Counted from the stretch's first letter, positions 22,581 through 35,246 are shown. The stretch is 64,000 nt of DNA from Siphonodentalium dalli (GCA_032622095.1 CP136067.1:128295990-128359989), one strand, 5' to 3'. Notes: generated by a model not told the origin, from the letters alone. Translations and numbers: made by a program.

Positions 22581-25397
22581 TCTTCTATATCTATATTTGC
22601 GAATGTCTGTCTGTCTGTCTGTCTGTGTTCTATAGAAATTCACAGGGGACCATCTAGATGATGCCAAAGGGGTCTACTAGGAGTAGCTTTTTACGAGAAA
22701 GATAATGGTCGGGGTTAGAATTTTCTAAAGTGACGCCGTTGTTGTCAGGGGCAGAAAAGGGGGAGGGGCAGAAAAACAATTTGTCGCCGATTGCCACCAA
22801 ACTTATATATAATCATTCCCATAATATGAGGAATCTAATGGCGTGGTTTAAATATGGCAAAAGTCGCGCCGTTGGCGTCAGGGGTGCCCGGAAGGGGGGG
22901 GGGGCAGATTTTTTTTTCTGTCGCCGATTGCCACGAAACTTGCATATAATCATCCCCATGATATGAAGAATCCAACGGTGTGGTTTAAATATGTCAAAGT
23001 GGCGTCGTTTGAGACAGGGATGAACGGAAGGGGAGAGGGGCACCAAAATTGATAAAACTTATTTTAGCGCCGATTTCCACCAAATTGATATATATTCTTC
23101 TTCATGATACAAGGAATCTAATTGTGCGATTTAACAACGCCAAATTGTTGATTTGAATGAGAGATTGGGAGGGGGTGGGCACTAAATTTGATAATAAGTC
23201 GCCGATTGCTACCACACTTATACAAAATCATCCCCATGGTATCAGGAGTCTAATGGTGTGGCTTTTATCTGTCAAATACGGCCCCATTCGAGCCAGGGTT
23301 GCATTGAAAGGGACAGGGGCACCACAATTGATGCACAATTTTTTTAGCGCCAATTTCCACAAAATTGATACACGTTCTTATCCATGATACGAGGAATCTA
23401 ATCGTGATTTAAAGACGCCATAGTGGTGCTGTTTGGGTGGGAGATGGAGACGGGAGGGATTGGCACCAAATTTGATAAAAAAAAATTGTTTAGTCGCCGA
23501 TTATCGCCAAACTTATAAACAATCATCTCCATGATATCAGGAGTGTAATCGGGTGGTTTAAGGATGTCACAAGTGGGGCCATTCGAGTCAGTGGTGTATA
23601 GAGATGAGAGGGACACAAAATATTATATCTATATGTTTAGTGCCGATTTCCACCAGCTTGATACATATTCTTCTCCGTGATACGAGGAATCTTATGGTGT
23701 GGTTTAGATACACCAAATTGGTGCCCTATGGGTGAGAGATTTGATACGAATCTGTATACTCGCCAATTTTCACCAATTTCATATATATGCATCTCTAATC
23801 TCTAATGAGTCTTAGTGTGTGCAGCTTGAGTCCGAAATAGGGACGGGAGGGTCACAAAAATTGATACAAAATATTTTTAGTACCAATTACCATCAAATCC
23901 AGACACGTTCTTCTCAAATGATACAAGAAATAAAATCGTGCTGTCTGTCTGGCTTTGTGTCTGTCTGTGTGCGTTCTATAATAACTTCACGCGGTACAAT
24001 CGAGATGGGACCAAGGCGTTCTAAGAGGTGTAACGTTTTACAAGGAAGATAATGGTGCGGGTTAAAATTTTCTAAAATGACGCTGTTGGTGGGAGGGGAA
24101 ATTAAAAAATTAGGTGAAATAGTTTTGTCGCTGATTTCCACCAAACGAATACATAATCACCTTCGCAATATGGCGTTGTTCGAGTCAGCGTTGCATCAAC
24201 AATTGATTTAATAAACCAAATTCCACCAAATTCATACACGTTTTTCTCTAATGATATACCATGAATTAAATCACATTTGGTGTCGTTTGCGTCACGGATG
24301 GCGAGCGGATATGCACTATCATTGATAAGATTGCTATTCGCCGATATCCACATATAAGTTATATACAGTCACCAGGCCATCTCCATATCATTTTAAGTAG
24401 TTGAACGTTCACATTTCACAATCCCGACATATGGTGACACACATAAGTCACTTGAACAATTGTATCTTCTTAACAGTCATATTTATATGGGAATGGCAAT
24501 CAAGGCATTCACACAATGAGCTAGCAAATAGAGATAACTAGAAGAACCATTAAACGTATAGTTATCATTCTATTGAAGAGATAAATATATTCGTGCAAAC
24601 TGAGAGACCTCGAACCGTCAGAGGATTGCATATATATAATAACAAAATTTAGTCTTTTCCATTCAATACAGTTTCCACAAAAAGTTACAATTTGTCAAGA
24701 GATATGGAAGGCCTGTTCAAAAATAGTGGTCACAGTGTGCAGTCAAATATAGTTTCTTCTGATATACAAGAAAATGCAGTTAGTAGCACAAGACTTTTCA
24801 GGATCCTACCAATACTGACATCTGACAAGGGTTTTAGTACAGACTCATCGACTGACATAAACAACTCAAAATCTCGCTCTGTGCCTGGCACATGTAGCTG
24901 ATATATGTGCGCAGCAACATTTCGTTTAAACTAAGAATATTTAGCAAATTTATAGCACCATGAACTTATAGCACTTGGAAATTTCTTTGAAACATCTGTA
25001 TCTTCATGGAGATATGATAGCCAGGTGTCCTCTAGATCTTAGTCCAACCCACTAGATTGATTGATACATCTCAATATGTAAAACCCAATTATCATCTTTT
25101 ATCGAACTAATGTGTTTATGATGTTCATGTATCATATTATAACGTCTAATGTATACGCAATTGTAAATAAATAAATACTTCATTATTGGTGGAACGGATT
25201 AATCGCGATAAACAGAATGACAATTGACAAGGTGAGCCACTACTTATATTCCATGACTGTAATAATCATGTTTTGTGATGCTATTTGAATATACAATTTA
25301 TGAGAAAACGTATAACACTTTAAGCAAGAGCATTCTCTATTCCCAACAAATATCCACAGCATACATTAACCTGGGCAACGCCGGGTAACCCTGCTAG
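22581..25397 (+). mobile_element. Non-autonomous Helitron with exact ends
   Basis: It starts TCTTCTATATC and ends with a hairpin (ACCTGG, loop GCAACG, CCGGGT at 25369-25386) followed 11 bases later by CTAG. It sits between A and T. The flanks GATTTATAA and TAATTCAT join into the normal satellite unit, which proves both ends. No Rep/helicase is encoded. A (GTCT)n tract near the 5' end and internal tandem repeats fill the body. The 5' leader (22605-22745) recurs at about 23945-24090, so the element looks like two units fused head to tail. Confidence 0.85.
22786..24350 (+). repeat. Tandem repeats inside the Helitron, two alternating unit types
   Basis: Units of about 120-150 bp begin at about 22786, 22921, 23069, 23200, 23347, 23495, 23641, 23760 and 23880, then 24127-24340. 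Type A has TCGCCGATTGCCACCAAACT and ATCATCCCCATGATAT. Type B has GCGCCGATTTCCACCAAATTG and TTCTTCTCCATGATACGAGG. After two A units they alternate. Confidence 0.8.
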
Positions 25398-26267
25398 TAA
25401 TTCATTTAGACCGATATTCCTTATTATAAGTGCTAGGGGTGGTAGTCTCTGATGTATAATAATTAATATATACCGGTATTACTTATTATAAGGGGTCGGG
25501 GTGGTACCACTGATTTATAATGATTCATATTTACCGGCATTACTTGTTATGAGGGGTATATGGGTGGTTACCTCTTATCTATAATAATTCATATATTCTG
25601 GTATTCCTTATTATAGGGGGCAGAGTGATAGCCTCAGATTTATAATAATTCATATAAACCGGTGTTACTTATGACTATGAGGGGTAGGGAAATAGTAGCC
25701 TATGATTTATAATAATTCATATATACCGGTATTCCTTATTATAAAGGATATAGGGTGGTAGCCTATGATTTATAATAATTAATATATTCCGGTATTCCTT
25801 ATTATAAGGGGTAGGGGGTGGTAGTTTCTGATTTATAATATTGTATACCGGTATTTACATGCACGGTATACACATAGAAGGCAATTTGTTGCACGATATA
25901 ACATTTATTTGTTGCGCCTATTATAGTTTATTATATATCTGTATGTACTATATACATTCTCATATACATGAGCACATATATTCGCACTGCAGTCGCGCAT
26001 ATATAATATATATATACATAATTTATATTGTATTTTAGTATATATATATGTATAACATATACCGGTATATATAGGCCTCTATATCTACGCGTGACCATAT
26101 TTTGACGGTAACCGGGAATCCACCTTTAAATAAATCTACCAATGTATTAGATTCGACGCGACAAAGATGCGTCCGTCTGTAACAAAATCGACCGCAGACG
26201 CATCACCGACGGATTTAATACAATTAGATTCGAGTCGACAAAAATCCGTCGTTTGGAACGGGCCTAA

Positions 26268-26767
26268 CGCAACCAAAGGAGGGTTGTTAGCAGGTGTCAT
26301 GCAGCCACATGTACTCTGCACGTGCATGGTACATTTGTTGCGCATTCAAGGGAATTCAATGTACATGCACGTATTCGTGTTCATGTATGTTCATATATAT
26401 GGAAGAAATGGGATGGCACATTTATATGGATTCAAACTTAATTGACAATTAGTTCAATAATCTAATTTTGAATATGTATAGTCCACGCTGAGGGACGGTC
26501 TGGAGGGCCTGCCTTTGAGAGGGTGTGACTGTCCATCGTTGGAATTTCCAACTGCACCCCATCTTGAATCTCACGAAACTCACAAGTTCGCGTAATTCCA
26601 TTTACACACCACTTGGGCTTAAATAACTTTCCACTCAAATGCCTGGATGGCAGCCTTATATACTCTAATCCGCTAGGCGGCCCCGTATTGAGCGACTTTT
26701 CTTTTTATATCTGAACCAGTGTCTAACCCAGGACATTGCCCAATCCTAACATGTACAGTACAAAGCC
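26268..26767. other. No gene recognised
   Basis: Right flank of the Harbinger-like element. Nothing was identified. Confidence 0.45.
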
Positions 26768-27112
26768 CGTGGTTTTTTCAAAACCACGCGTGGCCAACAT
26801 TTTAACACGGAAAAAACACGGTAAAATCGCGCGTGGTCTTAGCGTGGTCAACTTCAGAAAAATGACCAGCGTGTTCAAACACGGCGTGTACATGCCGTGG
26901 TCATCCGAGTTCACGCCGTGGTCATCCGTGTTGAAGTCGTGTTCTTAGCGTGATCAATTTCGGCAAAATGGCCAGCGTGTTCAAAAACGGTCTGAACACG
27001 GCGTGTACATGCCGTGGTCATCTGAGTGCACGCCGTGGTCATCCGTGTTGAAGTCATGTTCATGCCGTGTTAATAGCGTGGTCAGTCGTGTTTACGGCGT
27101 GGTCTGCATCCC
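26768..27112. repeat. CGTGTT/CGTGGTC word-repeat block
   Basis: It opens with a 9-bp-arm hairpin (26768-26788, CGTGGTTTT/AAAACCACG). Two longer units of about 110 bp follow (about 26838-26945 and 26946-27060), sharing AAAATGGCCAGCGTGTTC, CACGGCGTGTACATGCCG and GTGGTCATCCGTGTTGAAG. The G+C content is higher than in the surroundings. It could be the end region of a DNA transposon. No coding function was seen. Confidence 0.75.
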
Positions 27113-28544
27113 AGTCAGGGACAGTGCGGGAGGTGTGAATAATCCGCGACATCAAAGAGTTGCCGCAGTATTACTTGCGGTAGGATTTTTTCGGGTATAT
27201 TTGGCCCGGATTGATTTCGTCAATGAATAAAGAATTGTCAGATAAAATCTTTTATAATAAAAAACAATTTCATATATTGAATTATATATATATATATGCA
27301 TATTTGTTAATCCGTGTCAATGGCCTTTATATCCGTGTCATGTTTTGTTGTCGCATTTTATTTTAGTTGGCATTAATATTTTCTTGTGTTTCCCGGCCAT
27401 AGCTAACAGACAGACAAACAAACAGAAGTCCCAAACTATATATTAGATCAGTTGTGGGTACCCGTTTCAAGGTGAAGGTCACCTCGGGCGGAAAAACTGA
27501 CCCGATGAAAATCTCCCCAAATTCCCAGGAACCCCTAAGTACGAACACAGACTTAAGAATCACACAACACGCTCATGTCTGTACACAGGCACAGCACGCT
27601 CATGTCTGGACACATATACGCTCTTTATCAACGACACTGCGGATACGAACGCTCTTTAACTATCACGCAATTAACCCATGAATTCCCATTGCGGTGGCGG
27701 GGGGTTGGAGAATGAGTGCTCTGACATTCTCAGAAGCGGTCCGATGACCATTCCCGCGGTTTTTACCCTCAGATAGCAAGTTTGGGCTAAATCCGCCCGG
27801 CAGTTTTCCCGGCCATAGCTAACAGACAAACAACAAACAAACAAACAGAAGTCCTAAAATATAAAGTAGATTAAATGCAGATATTCTCGAATGTGAAACC
27901 GGTTTCGTTAGTTTACCGTAGACAGTTGCGTCCCGAATTGAGAAGTAAATAATTACAATTGAGCTTAGTTTAGACGGTACTTTTGATTTGTTTGAGATTT
28001 TCGGCGATGCTACATTTCCCCAGTTGGCATAGCACCTGAATACTGACTTATCAGGTTATACGCAACAGAACAAGTCCATAATATAAGTTAGCCTGTGCCA
28101 CCGCTAACAAGATATCATATTTGTAGTTTTAGATCGGTTATCATTGCTTTAACAGTGATCTAGAACATTCTTAACCATGCTAAATGAACAATAACTCTTA
28201 AAATGACTTAAATGTTCTGCAGTTTCGTCAAAGGTCACAATATTGAAAATAAAATAAAAGTTACCTAATTATGAATTTTATCAAGAATATACTAAAAGTA
28301 TAGTATAATGATAATATGAAAGTGATATTACCCACAAAACACTTTGTGTGAACCGAGAATTTAATTCAACGCAGAAGTCTTGTTAAAGTAAACTTATCGG
28401 GGACTCCTCTGTGTTGAGTGCTTTGCGTATAGCACACTTTACTCACTCTACTGTATCATAATATGGATTTTTGTTTATTAACAAACCGTACGGTCTTGAC
28501 AATAACATGCTATTTATGATTTTACACAATATGTCTATAAATTT
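27113..28544. other. No gene; one short duplicated segment
   Basis: About 50 bases at 27388-27438 (CCCGGCCATAGCTAACAGAC, then CAAACA and AGAAGTCC) recur at 27806-27862. No other feature was recognised. Confidence 0.5.
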
Positions 28545-29110
28545 ATATTCGTTCTGTTTATGGCGGTCTTAACCGATGCCACATTTTAAAAGAGCAACAC
28601 CCATCGCGATGACAATACTTATATTTAAGTGTCAATCGTATATACCACACTATAACAGGTTGCTGAACGTTCTAGCATTCCATGAAGCAACAAAGAGGTG
28701 AGGTCGGTACAACCAATCTAGATCTATATTAAGTTCATTCGTTGTGTGTTCTTAGTGTTTCAGCCATGTGTATTGGCTACTATGCAAACTGAATCTATAG
28801 AAGGTGTTAAAGATAACGTACCGTTTGATGCGTTTCATTTCAGACTGAAGTGGCACCACGCCATTAAAAACCCATATCGATAAAGTCTGTCTATATTTGA
28901 CTATTCTTTCTGTTTATGGCGGTTTTTGGCGGAGCTGAATATTTTAACAGCATACCCATCGCCAACGCCGCCCGTATCTTTAATTCTAATCCTACTATTT
29001 AACATATATAAACAAAAGTGTTGACAAAAATAAATAGAATGGAAACTATGGATCGATTGGAACCATTTTCGTAAATAAAACGCAACAACTAGTGTTGAAC
29101 GTTGTGCAGA
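28545..29110 (+). repeat. Diverged tandem duplication, about 364-bp spacing
   Basis: TTCTGTTTATGGCGGT followed by CATTTTAA and CACCCATCGC at 28553-28615 recurs at 28914-28975. A GTTGAACGTT-like word lies about 100 bases further on in both. Non-coding. Confidence 0.55.
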
Positions 29111-30760
29111 CAGTCACATACTATTCTGCATGCTTTTCTTTTCTGAGGAGATAACTTCAGATAAGCGGTGACCCGCTTGTTGTTATGTCCTCTTCACCCT
29201 CTTCTATTCTAACCTGTCATATAAATCACAATGATCAATGTCTTGTTTCATGTATATATGTATTAATTGAGGGTAGAAATAAATATTGTTTAAACCATTC
29301 AGAGACGGCGACGATACATGTAGCTCGGGAAATAAAACGGTATACTTCTATATATTTATGCACCCTATTTAGTATCGGAAAGATAAACAAACGTATTTAT
29401 AATTAAGTACAAAACATCCCTTCTTATTCGGCGTTGACACTTAAAGAGCGTTTCTCGTTTCCGTCACGATAAATACTGTCATTTTAGCTAACAAAAAAAA
29501 AAGATTAATTGCTATGAAGTCGGTAACGTTCGTTCATATGTTATGACTGTGACTGTGTTTCGCTTTAATCGCGGGGTTTAGGGGCAAAAACAAACCATGC
29601 AATGAATTGTCAACAGTTCAAGAACGTCATATACATAACAATCATTTACCAGGTAGAAGTTCAGAATGATGAAAAAGACAACAGGTCATGCTGTTTTAAA
29701 ATAGTGATTGTTATGTATATGTATGTCTGGGTATGTAGTAATAAATAGATACACTATTGTTTTTAAATCATATATTTTATGGTTCAATATACTGCAGGTA
29801 ATATTTGCCATCTTAGTATAAATAGGAAGAGAGAATGCATATGGATATACATTAAAATTTATTCATTGACTCTTTGGAATGATTCTGGACTGTCTCAGTT
29901 ACAACTTAGAACTTCGAATGAAACAAAAAATTCATTAATATTTTTTATAAAATAACGAGAATACTGAAGTCGGCGGTGGAAGTTTTCTGTGATAGTTATC
30001 TTGTGAATTTAGTTTCCAAATCCAGCGATAAACGCATGTTTTAAGTTTAACCTCTTCAATTTCATTTTTAATCATTGTTTTTATGTAAATAACTTTATTT
30101 AAACACAACATAATGAGGATTAGAGGTTTCCCCTCATCTTGGGAGGTGTTCATTTAGATGAAGACAAAGAGAGGTGTGACACCTCTCCTTAACGTGACAA
30201 GATATTGTAATGACCAATGGGAATCAGAGTTAGTTAGTGGGCGTGGTTTAAGGCGTGACTTGTGATTTCGCGGTAAAAATATCAGAAAATGCTGCCATTG
30301 CTCCATGGACTGTCGCGCTATTCACATCTATCCATACGGTATGTTTACTATCAACTGACGTTTCTCTTTTCGTCTAAAATAAAACAAAGTAGTTTAAATT
30401 AAAGTATTTTCAATCTATAGATTGTTCATAAAAAGTCTTGAGACCCAATTAAAATTGTCAAACAAACATTTTGTATAACCATTTCTAAAACGAAATTATA
30501 AATGGTCTGTGAACTGAATTAATATTTTATGTTGGTCATTTAGTACCCGCAGACTGAGGGTACCAAATTGTATGTGATAAAGTTAATGGTAATACATGAT
30601 AGATAACATATTCTCCCGCACCAAATTCGCTCTTGACGTTCTTTCCCTTGTTTTCATCACCAGTTCTGGACGATTCAGGTATGCAACATCTGCAAATGCC
30701 AATATGATAATCATGCATAGCTTATGGTTGATGGTATGTATATTGAATGATTTATGGGGG
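29111..30760. other. No gene recognised
   Basis: AT-rich. It contains a small palindrome at 30169-30187 (GAGAGGTGT/ACACCTCTC). Frames of up to 73 codons have no recognisable homology. Confidence 0.45.
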
Positions 30761-31087
30761 GGGGCTTACGTAACTGCCAACTCGTAACTGATTTGGTCAT
30801 CTCGTAGCTTCTGTTCGTGAGTATTTTCCTGCCCTTGCATGTCATGTTTTACCTCCATGAAATGACACAGAAGCCCACCAGAATGCCGCACGATGTTATG
30901 TTAGGCTTCGTTCATCGTTTATAGTGCATCGTCTGGTGTTATGGTGCTCTTCTTTTTATTTCTGAAGGAGGGTACGACATGACTCACAGGGTACGAAATG
31001 ACTCACGACCAGAGGGTACGAGATGACCAAATCGGGTACGAGTTGGTAGGGTACGAAATTGCGAGGGTACGAAATGACTGTAACCCC
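30761..31087. mobile_element. MITE-like element built of GGGTACGA words
   Basis: The left part (TTACGTAACTGCCAACTCG, then GATTTGGTCATCTCGTA) is the inverse of 31012-31045 (TACGAGATGACCAAATC, then ACGAGTTGG). The right half carries five to six copies of GGGTACGAAATGACT-type words and ends TAACCCC at 31087, against GGGG at the left end. No target duplication was resolved. Confidence 0.6.
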
Positions 31088-31448
31088 ATGTTGATTATTG
31101 GTTGTTTTACATTTATCATAATAAACAGCCCATTTGAATCTGAGCTATAGTTTTTGTTGTCAATGAACAAGCTCATCCTATGAGTTCCCCTCTTGTCCTT
31201 GTATACTGGCATACTTATGTGACAACCAATGGTTTTATATATAGTAGTCCGTGGAATGACAACTTATGATTAAATTACATGTGTTTATCCACCGACCGCG
31301 CTTTCGGGGTTGTCACATAAGTATGCCAGTATACAAGGACAAGAGGGGAACTCATAGGATGAGCTTGTTCATTGACAACAAACACTATAGCTCAGATTCA
31401 AATGGGCTGTTTATTATGATAAATGTAAAACAACCAATAATCAACATG
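31087..31448. repeat. Near-identical inverted duplication, 141-bp arms
   Basis: 31087-31227 and 31308-31448 are reverse complements with one mismatch in 141, around an 80-base spacer. The left arm begins exactly where the preceding MITE ends. The single mismatch is synonymous in the frame reading IVFVVNEQAHPM, which is open through the arms. Confidence 0.92.
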
Positions 31449-31519
31449 AACAAACATATTGTCAAGAAGGTGGATGCCAATAACCGCCGCACGGAAACGA
31501 AGTTACTACTCATTTTCAT
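31385..31519 (-). pseudogene. Possible first exon of a type II membrane protein (fragment)
   Basis: From ATG at 31519 on the minus strand the frame reads 44 residues: a basic start ending in VRR, about 24 hydrophobic residues (LLASTFLTICLFMLIIGCF and on), then SPFESEL and a stop. One base shift later the DNA stays open (VNEQAHPMSSPLVLVYWHTY). That pattern fits the anchor and stem of a Golgi-type type II enzyme, but no enzyme family was recognised. The second half of this sequence is duplicated in inverted form at 31087-31227. It may be a chance frame. Confidence 0.3.
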
Positions 31520-32348
31520 ATACTTTAGTAATAAGATGCCTTCCCCCACCGAATCCGACGAGTTCCCAGTAAAGGAATAGCCATACACTGTAAAAACTAA
31601 AACGCATTGGACGCGTTCTGTAGTGTTCCAAAAAGGATACATGTGATCCATGTCGAACGCAATGTAAGCTGATAGTGATGGGTTATAACCTTTTAGATCG
31701 CGAAACGTTCTAATCATATCATCATCTATGACATGATATGTTCTAATCTGAACATATGCTGTTCCTTGCAAGGGCGGCACTAGTTATGCATTTAGGCTAT
31801 TGCAAATATGGTGTCAATCCTGTTTCACTGGGGTTTAAATTATCTCAGGATTTAACAATTTGGGTGTATATTTTGTCTTCCCTTTCCTTCTTTTTCCAAA
31901 TGAATATATATAGTTCCTTATATAAGCCTATATATTTGAGGTGGGGTGGGCGAGAATTCGTATAGTATGCCTATTTATAAGAAGATTTGAATAACACTAA
32001 TAAAATATATTTAACATACATGTAGTTAATGTAACACCCTTGTATTACGAATCGTCAGATAAAAACTGCGAAAACAGAACGCCGGTGTTCAAAAATACGC
32101 GGAACTGAATGACACGTCCCATTATTTTGAGATAATATAACGTGTTCTATTCAGAACATAACGTGTTCCAATTAGAACACAACGTGTTCTCTTTCTAAGA
32201 ACGACAACCACACAGGTGTCGCCACCAGTAAATTGAAGCAGACGCATGTTGACGCGCCATTTTGAAAGACCGGGTGTATGTGAAGTTCTTGTCATTTCTT
32301 TTTTTTTAAATTTAAAACGTTGAAACAGCAGATGGTATGTGATAGGCT

Positions 32349-32500
32349 ATGGATGCTGGTAGTCCAAACACGGAGGATTTGCAGTGTAGTCTTTGTGATG
32401 TTGTTACCGATAAATTCTCATTCTAACTAGAACATTTGGGAACTTAACATAATAATGACCCACACTTTTGTGTTAGCTGTGGTGCAGGTTGTGCATAGTT
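32349..32500 (+). pseudogene. Degenerate zinc-finger-like coding remnant
   Basis: From ATG 32349 the frame reads LQCSLCDVVTDKFSF, a stop, LEHLG, another stop, and PHFCVSCGAGC. The Cys/His pattern (C-x2-C, then H, then C-x2-C-x2-C) resembles the C2H2-type N-termini found in some invertebrate transposon proteins. Two in-frame stops show it is broken. Its position inside the CACTA-like element suggests transposon origin. Confidence 0.35.
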
Positions 32501-32759
32501 ATGCACATGTACTTTAGCCTTAGCCGATGATGGCACTGACGTGGACGACAACTTCATACGGATGTGGTGGACTATGGACTATGGCGCTAATAGATTGGCC
32601 TTGACAAGTACATCAAATTCACCACGTGAGTTTATTGAATTAAAACTGTCAATGTTATTTTTATGTGTACCCATACCATAGTATGGTACACATAGTGTCG
32701 ACGTCTGGATTGACCACTCGTCGTTCGTCCGTCTGTCTCTTTGTCTGTCCGTAGACACT

Positions 32760-33060
32760 TTACGCATAATGCGATAACTCAAACATTTTCTATCTGATTC
32801 GAACCAAACTTTGTATATTGGTTTCTTAGCACAAATTACAGATCGAGTTCGAATATGGGTTTGATCCTAATTTTATTTTGCAGAGTTATGGCCATTTTTC
32901 GACTTAGAATTCACGCATGCTGCCATAACTCAACAATTTTTATCTGATTGGAACCAAATTTGGTATGTGAGTTTCTCATCCCAAAATACAGATTGAGTTC
33001 GAATATATTCGAATTTATTTTAAAGGAGTTATGACCCTTTTTCCAGGAAAAATAATTTTA
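32760..33060 (+). repeat. Two-unit tandem repeat in the CACTA-like element
   Basis: Units of about 155 bp at 32765 and 32922 share CATAACTCAAC/ATTTT, TATCTGATTGGAACCAAATT and ACAGATTGAGTTCGAATAT. A GTCTGTCTGTCCGT tract precedes the first. This design is common in non-autonomous elements of marine invertebrates. Confidence 0.65.
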
Positions 33061-35246
33061 AAACCAAATTTAAATTTTTTTTTAGATTGAACTCCTTGCT
33101 CAATTTAACCAAATACAAAATATTTAAATTTTGTTTTTAACTTTTATAACTTATAATTAATTGAGTTATGACATATGTTACAGAGCTCTGGCCTTTGGTT
33201 AGATGAAGTCAAAGATAAACAACTCTGCTGGCATCTGTCAAATTTGATTAATGGCAGCATGAACTCTTGTTTCTCCTATCCCATAGACATATGCTGTAAT
33301 GTACAAAGACTTTCCTCATATCTCTTATCTATGGTTATCTTTTCACACTAATTACCTGTATTGATTTTGGTATTGACTGATTAATTGACTTTTGAGAAAT
33401 ATATGAACCGTTCAGGCACATGCTTCAATGTGAAATTAAAATAATGGCTGATAGCCAATTTGATTTATATATGCAATAGGTAACAGGCAGATGAATCTAC
33501 ATGATTATTGTAAGTACCTTGTTTTGAAAATCAAGATGATAGATGTTGTTAATATTTCCAGGATCCTTATTTTCCCTTTTGTTCATAATGTCTTGGTTGA
33601 TTGAATTTTAGGGGCCACAGCGCACTTAAAAGATTAACATTGGATTTTAGTGTCCAAGGTACTTGTAAAACATTGTAATAAGTAAAATCATTAGACTGAG
33701 GGCTACTTACTTTCTTTAATATGAACTATGGTAATCATCATATTATGTCTGTATAACATTATATAGATAACACGTTTGTATTGTATAAACTACATATATT
33801 TTGTTTAAACCATACACCCCTGTTATGAAACAATTAATCTTGCATGTACCTAACAATATAAGAATTCATTATTACACTGAACAGATCTGATCATATCTGC
33901 GTGACATGTTTGATAAACAAATAACAACTGGGGAGAATGGGGGGTGTTATTAAAGTACATTTTAAAATATGAGATAGAATCCCATGCATGTATGTTGTTC
34001 TGAGCAGTCTGGCTTGTCAACAAATTATAATTTCTCTTTAGAAGTAAATGAATTTTGAATATATGGCAGGTGAAAACTGGCAGAGATAAGGGTTTATCAT
34101 TTTTGCTTCCAATGAGTTAACTCCTAAACATGTCCTTTCACTGTGAGAGGTCCTTGTGTGAATAGTGACAGCGTTATGATATTTAAAACTACTCCTCCCC
34201 ACCCCATATACTTTAACCCATCTTAAGACAGATTATTTGAGCTTTTGATTTCAAGTTTGGTACTGATATATGGATTCCTGCGACCATGTCTTTGACAAAT
34301 TATCAGTTATAGCTAATCGCTATCGCCAAGGTATGGGTTAAACATCTGCCGATCGTGATCGGCCTCTCGTTCAACTTTCGAATCAAATTTGCCGAGTCTG
34401 ATTTGTCCCTCTATGTGTGTGTGAGAACGAGTGAACATACAGTACAAAACCCTGCAATTTTACTAAAAACAACCGATTAAATTAATCTAGAATTTGAAGT
34501 GATTTTCTACATCGATTAAATATTGTTTTTCAAGTATGTCTTTAACACAGTAGACTTTTCCCGAACATTTTGGTATGTAACATGCTTAACGGGTAGGCTA
34601 CATTTACCAGCCATCGGAACAATGAACAATTATTCACAATATAACTTTCACAGCAGTGATTACCTTGACTGCTACGTATAACATTGTGGCAGAGATAAAA
34701 GTAGCATCTGTTAGAACTCATTGATTGATATGGCATTTTAGTGAGTTTTGTTTTAAAGTGAGAGTGATCCGGCTTCTAATAGTCAGCAAATGACTGCAAG
34801 CTGTTTACCAAAGAAGATCACTGCGGAATGAAATAAATCTGCTTAATATTAGCCTGAACTCGACATCCAAATGTGGTGATTATTTTTGTTCTTAGCCTCG
34901 ACGCCTTAGTGATACTTACACATAATGATACATGTTTGAGTTGTACGTTAATAATAAGAAATCATGGGACACATGACGGAACCACATTATTTTTACTTTA
35001 TGATTGTAGGAATATTCGGCCAGCATAATACCACAATAGTTACATGTATGACGGAGCTCTCTGTAAAAAAAACCCCAGAAAATGTGAATGTTCATGAGTT
35101 TGCGCAGTAAAATTAGAAATGTGGTTTATATACATGTACAGGTAGTCTAGAATCTAGAATGCACTTATTGTAACTATTGTGGTATTATGTCAAATGATCA
35201 AACTTGAATGCTGACATAAATTTCACTTTATATTTTTCAGCAGATC
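33061..35246. other. Interior of the CACTA-like element without recognised gene
   Basis: AT-rich with short frames only. A 7-bp-arm palindrome (GCCGATC-GT-GATCGGC) lies near 34349. Confidence 0.45.

Larger units (their letters stand above)
22518..25860 (+). repeat. About 62-bp satellite, split by a Helitron
   Basis: Units begin GATTTATAATAATTCATA and run through ACCGGTATTCCTTATTATAA to GGGTGGTAGCC. One unit and a partial unit lie before 22580, and about eight follow from 25398 to 25860. Joining the two sides of the Helitron restores one uninterrupted unit. Confidence 0.85.
21541..26264. mobile_element. Harbinger-like DNA element with perfect 42-bp terminal inverted repeats
   Basis: 21541-21582 is the exact reverse complement of 26223-26264. 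Both are flanked by TAA (21538-21540 and 26265-26267), the 3-bp TWA-type duplication typical of PIF/Harbinger. The termini are GGCCCG...CGGGCC. A second, nearly identical copy of the repeat lies at 21719-21765, so the left end is partly duplicated. No transposase frame was found, so the element is non-autonomous. Of its 4.7 kb, 2.8 kb is a Helitron inserted later and about 0.5 kb is satellite. Confidence 0.82.

Noticed and set aside
22813-24353. Short frames of 70-80 codons in the Helitron repeats
   Set aside because: They recur with the tandem units on both strands and do not resemble Rep, helicase or any captured gene.
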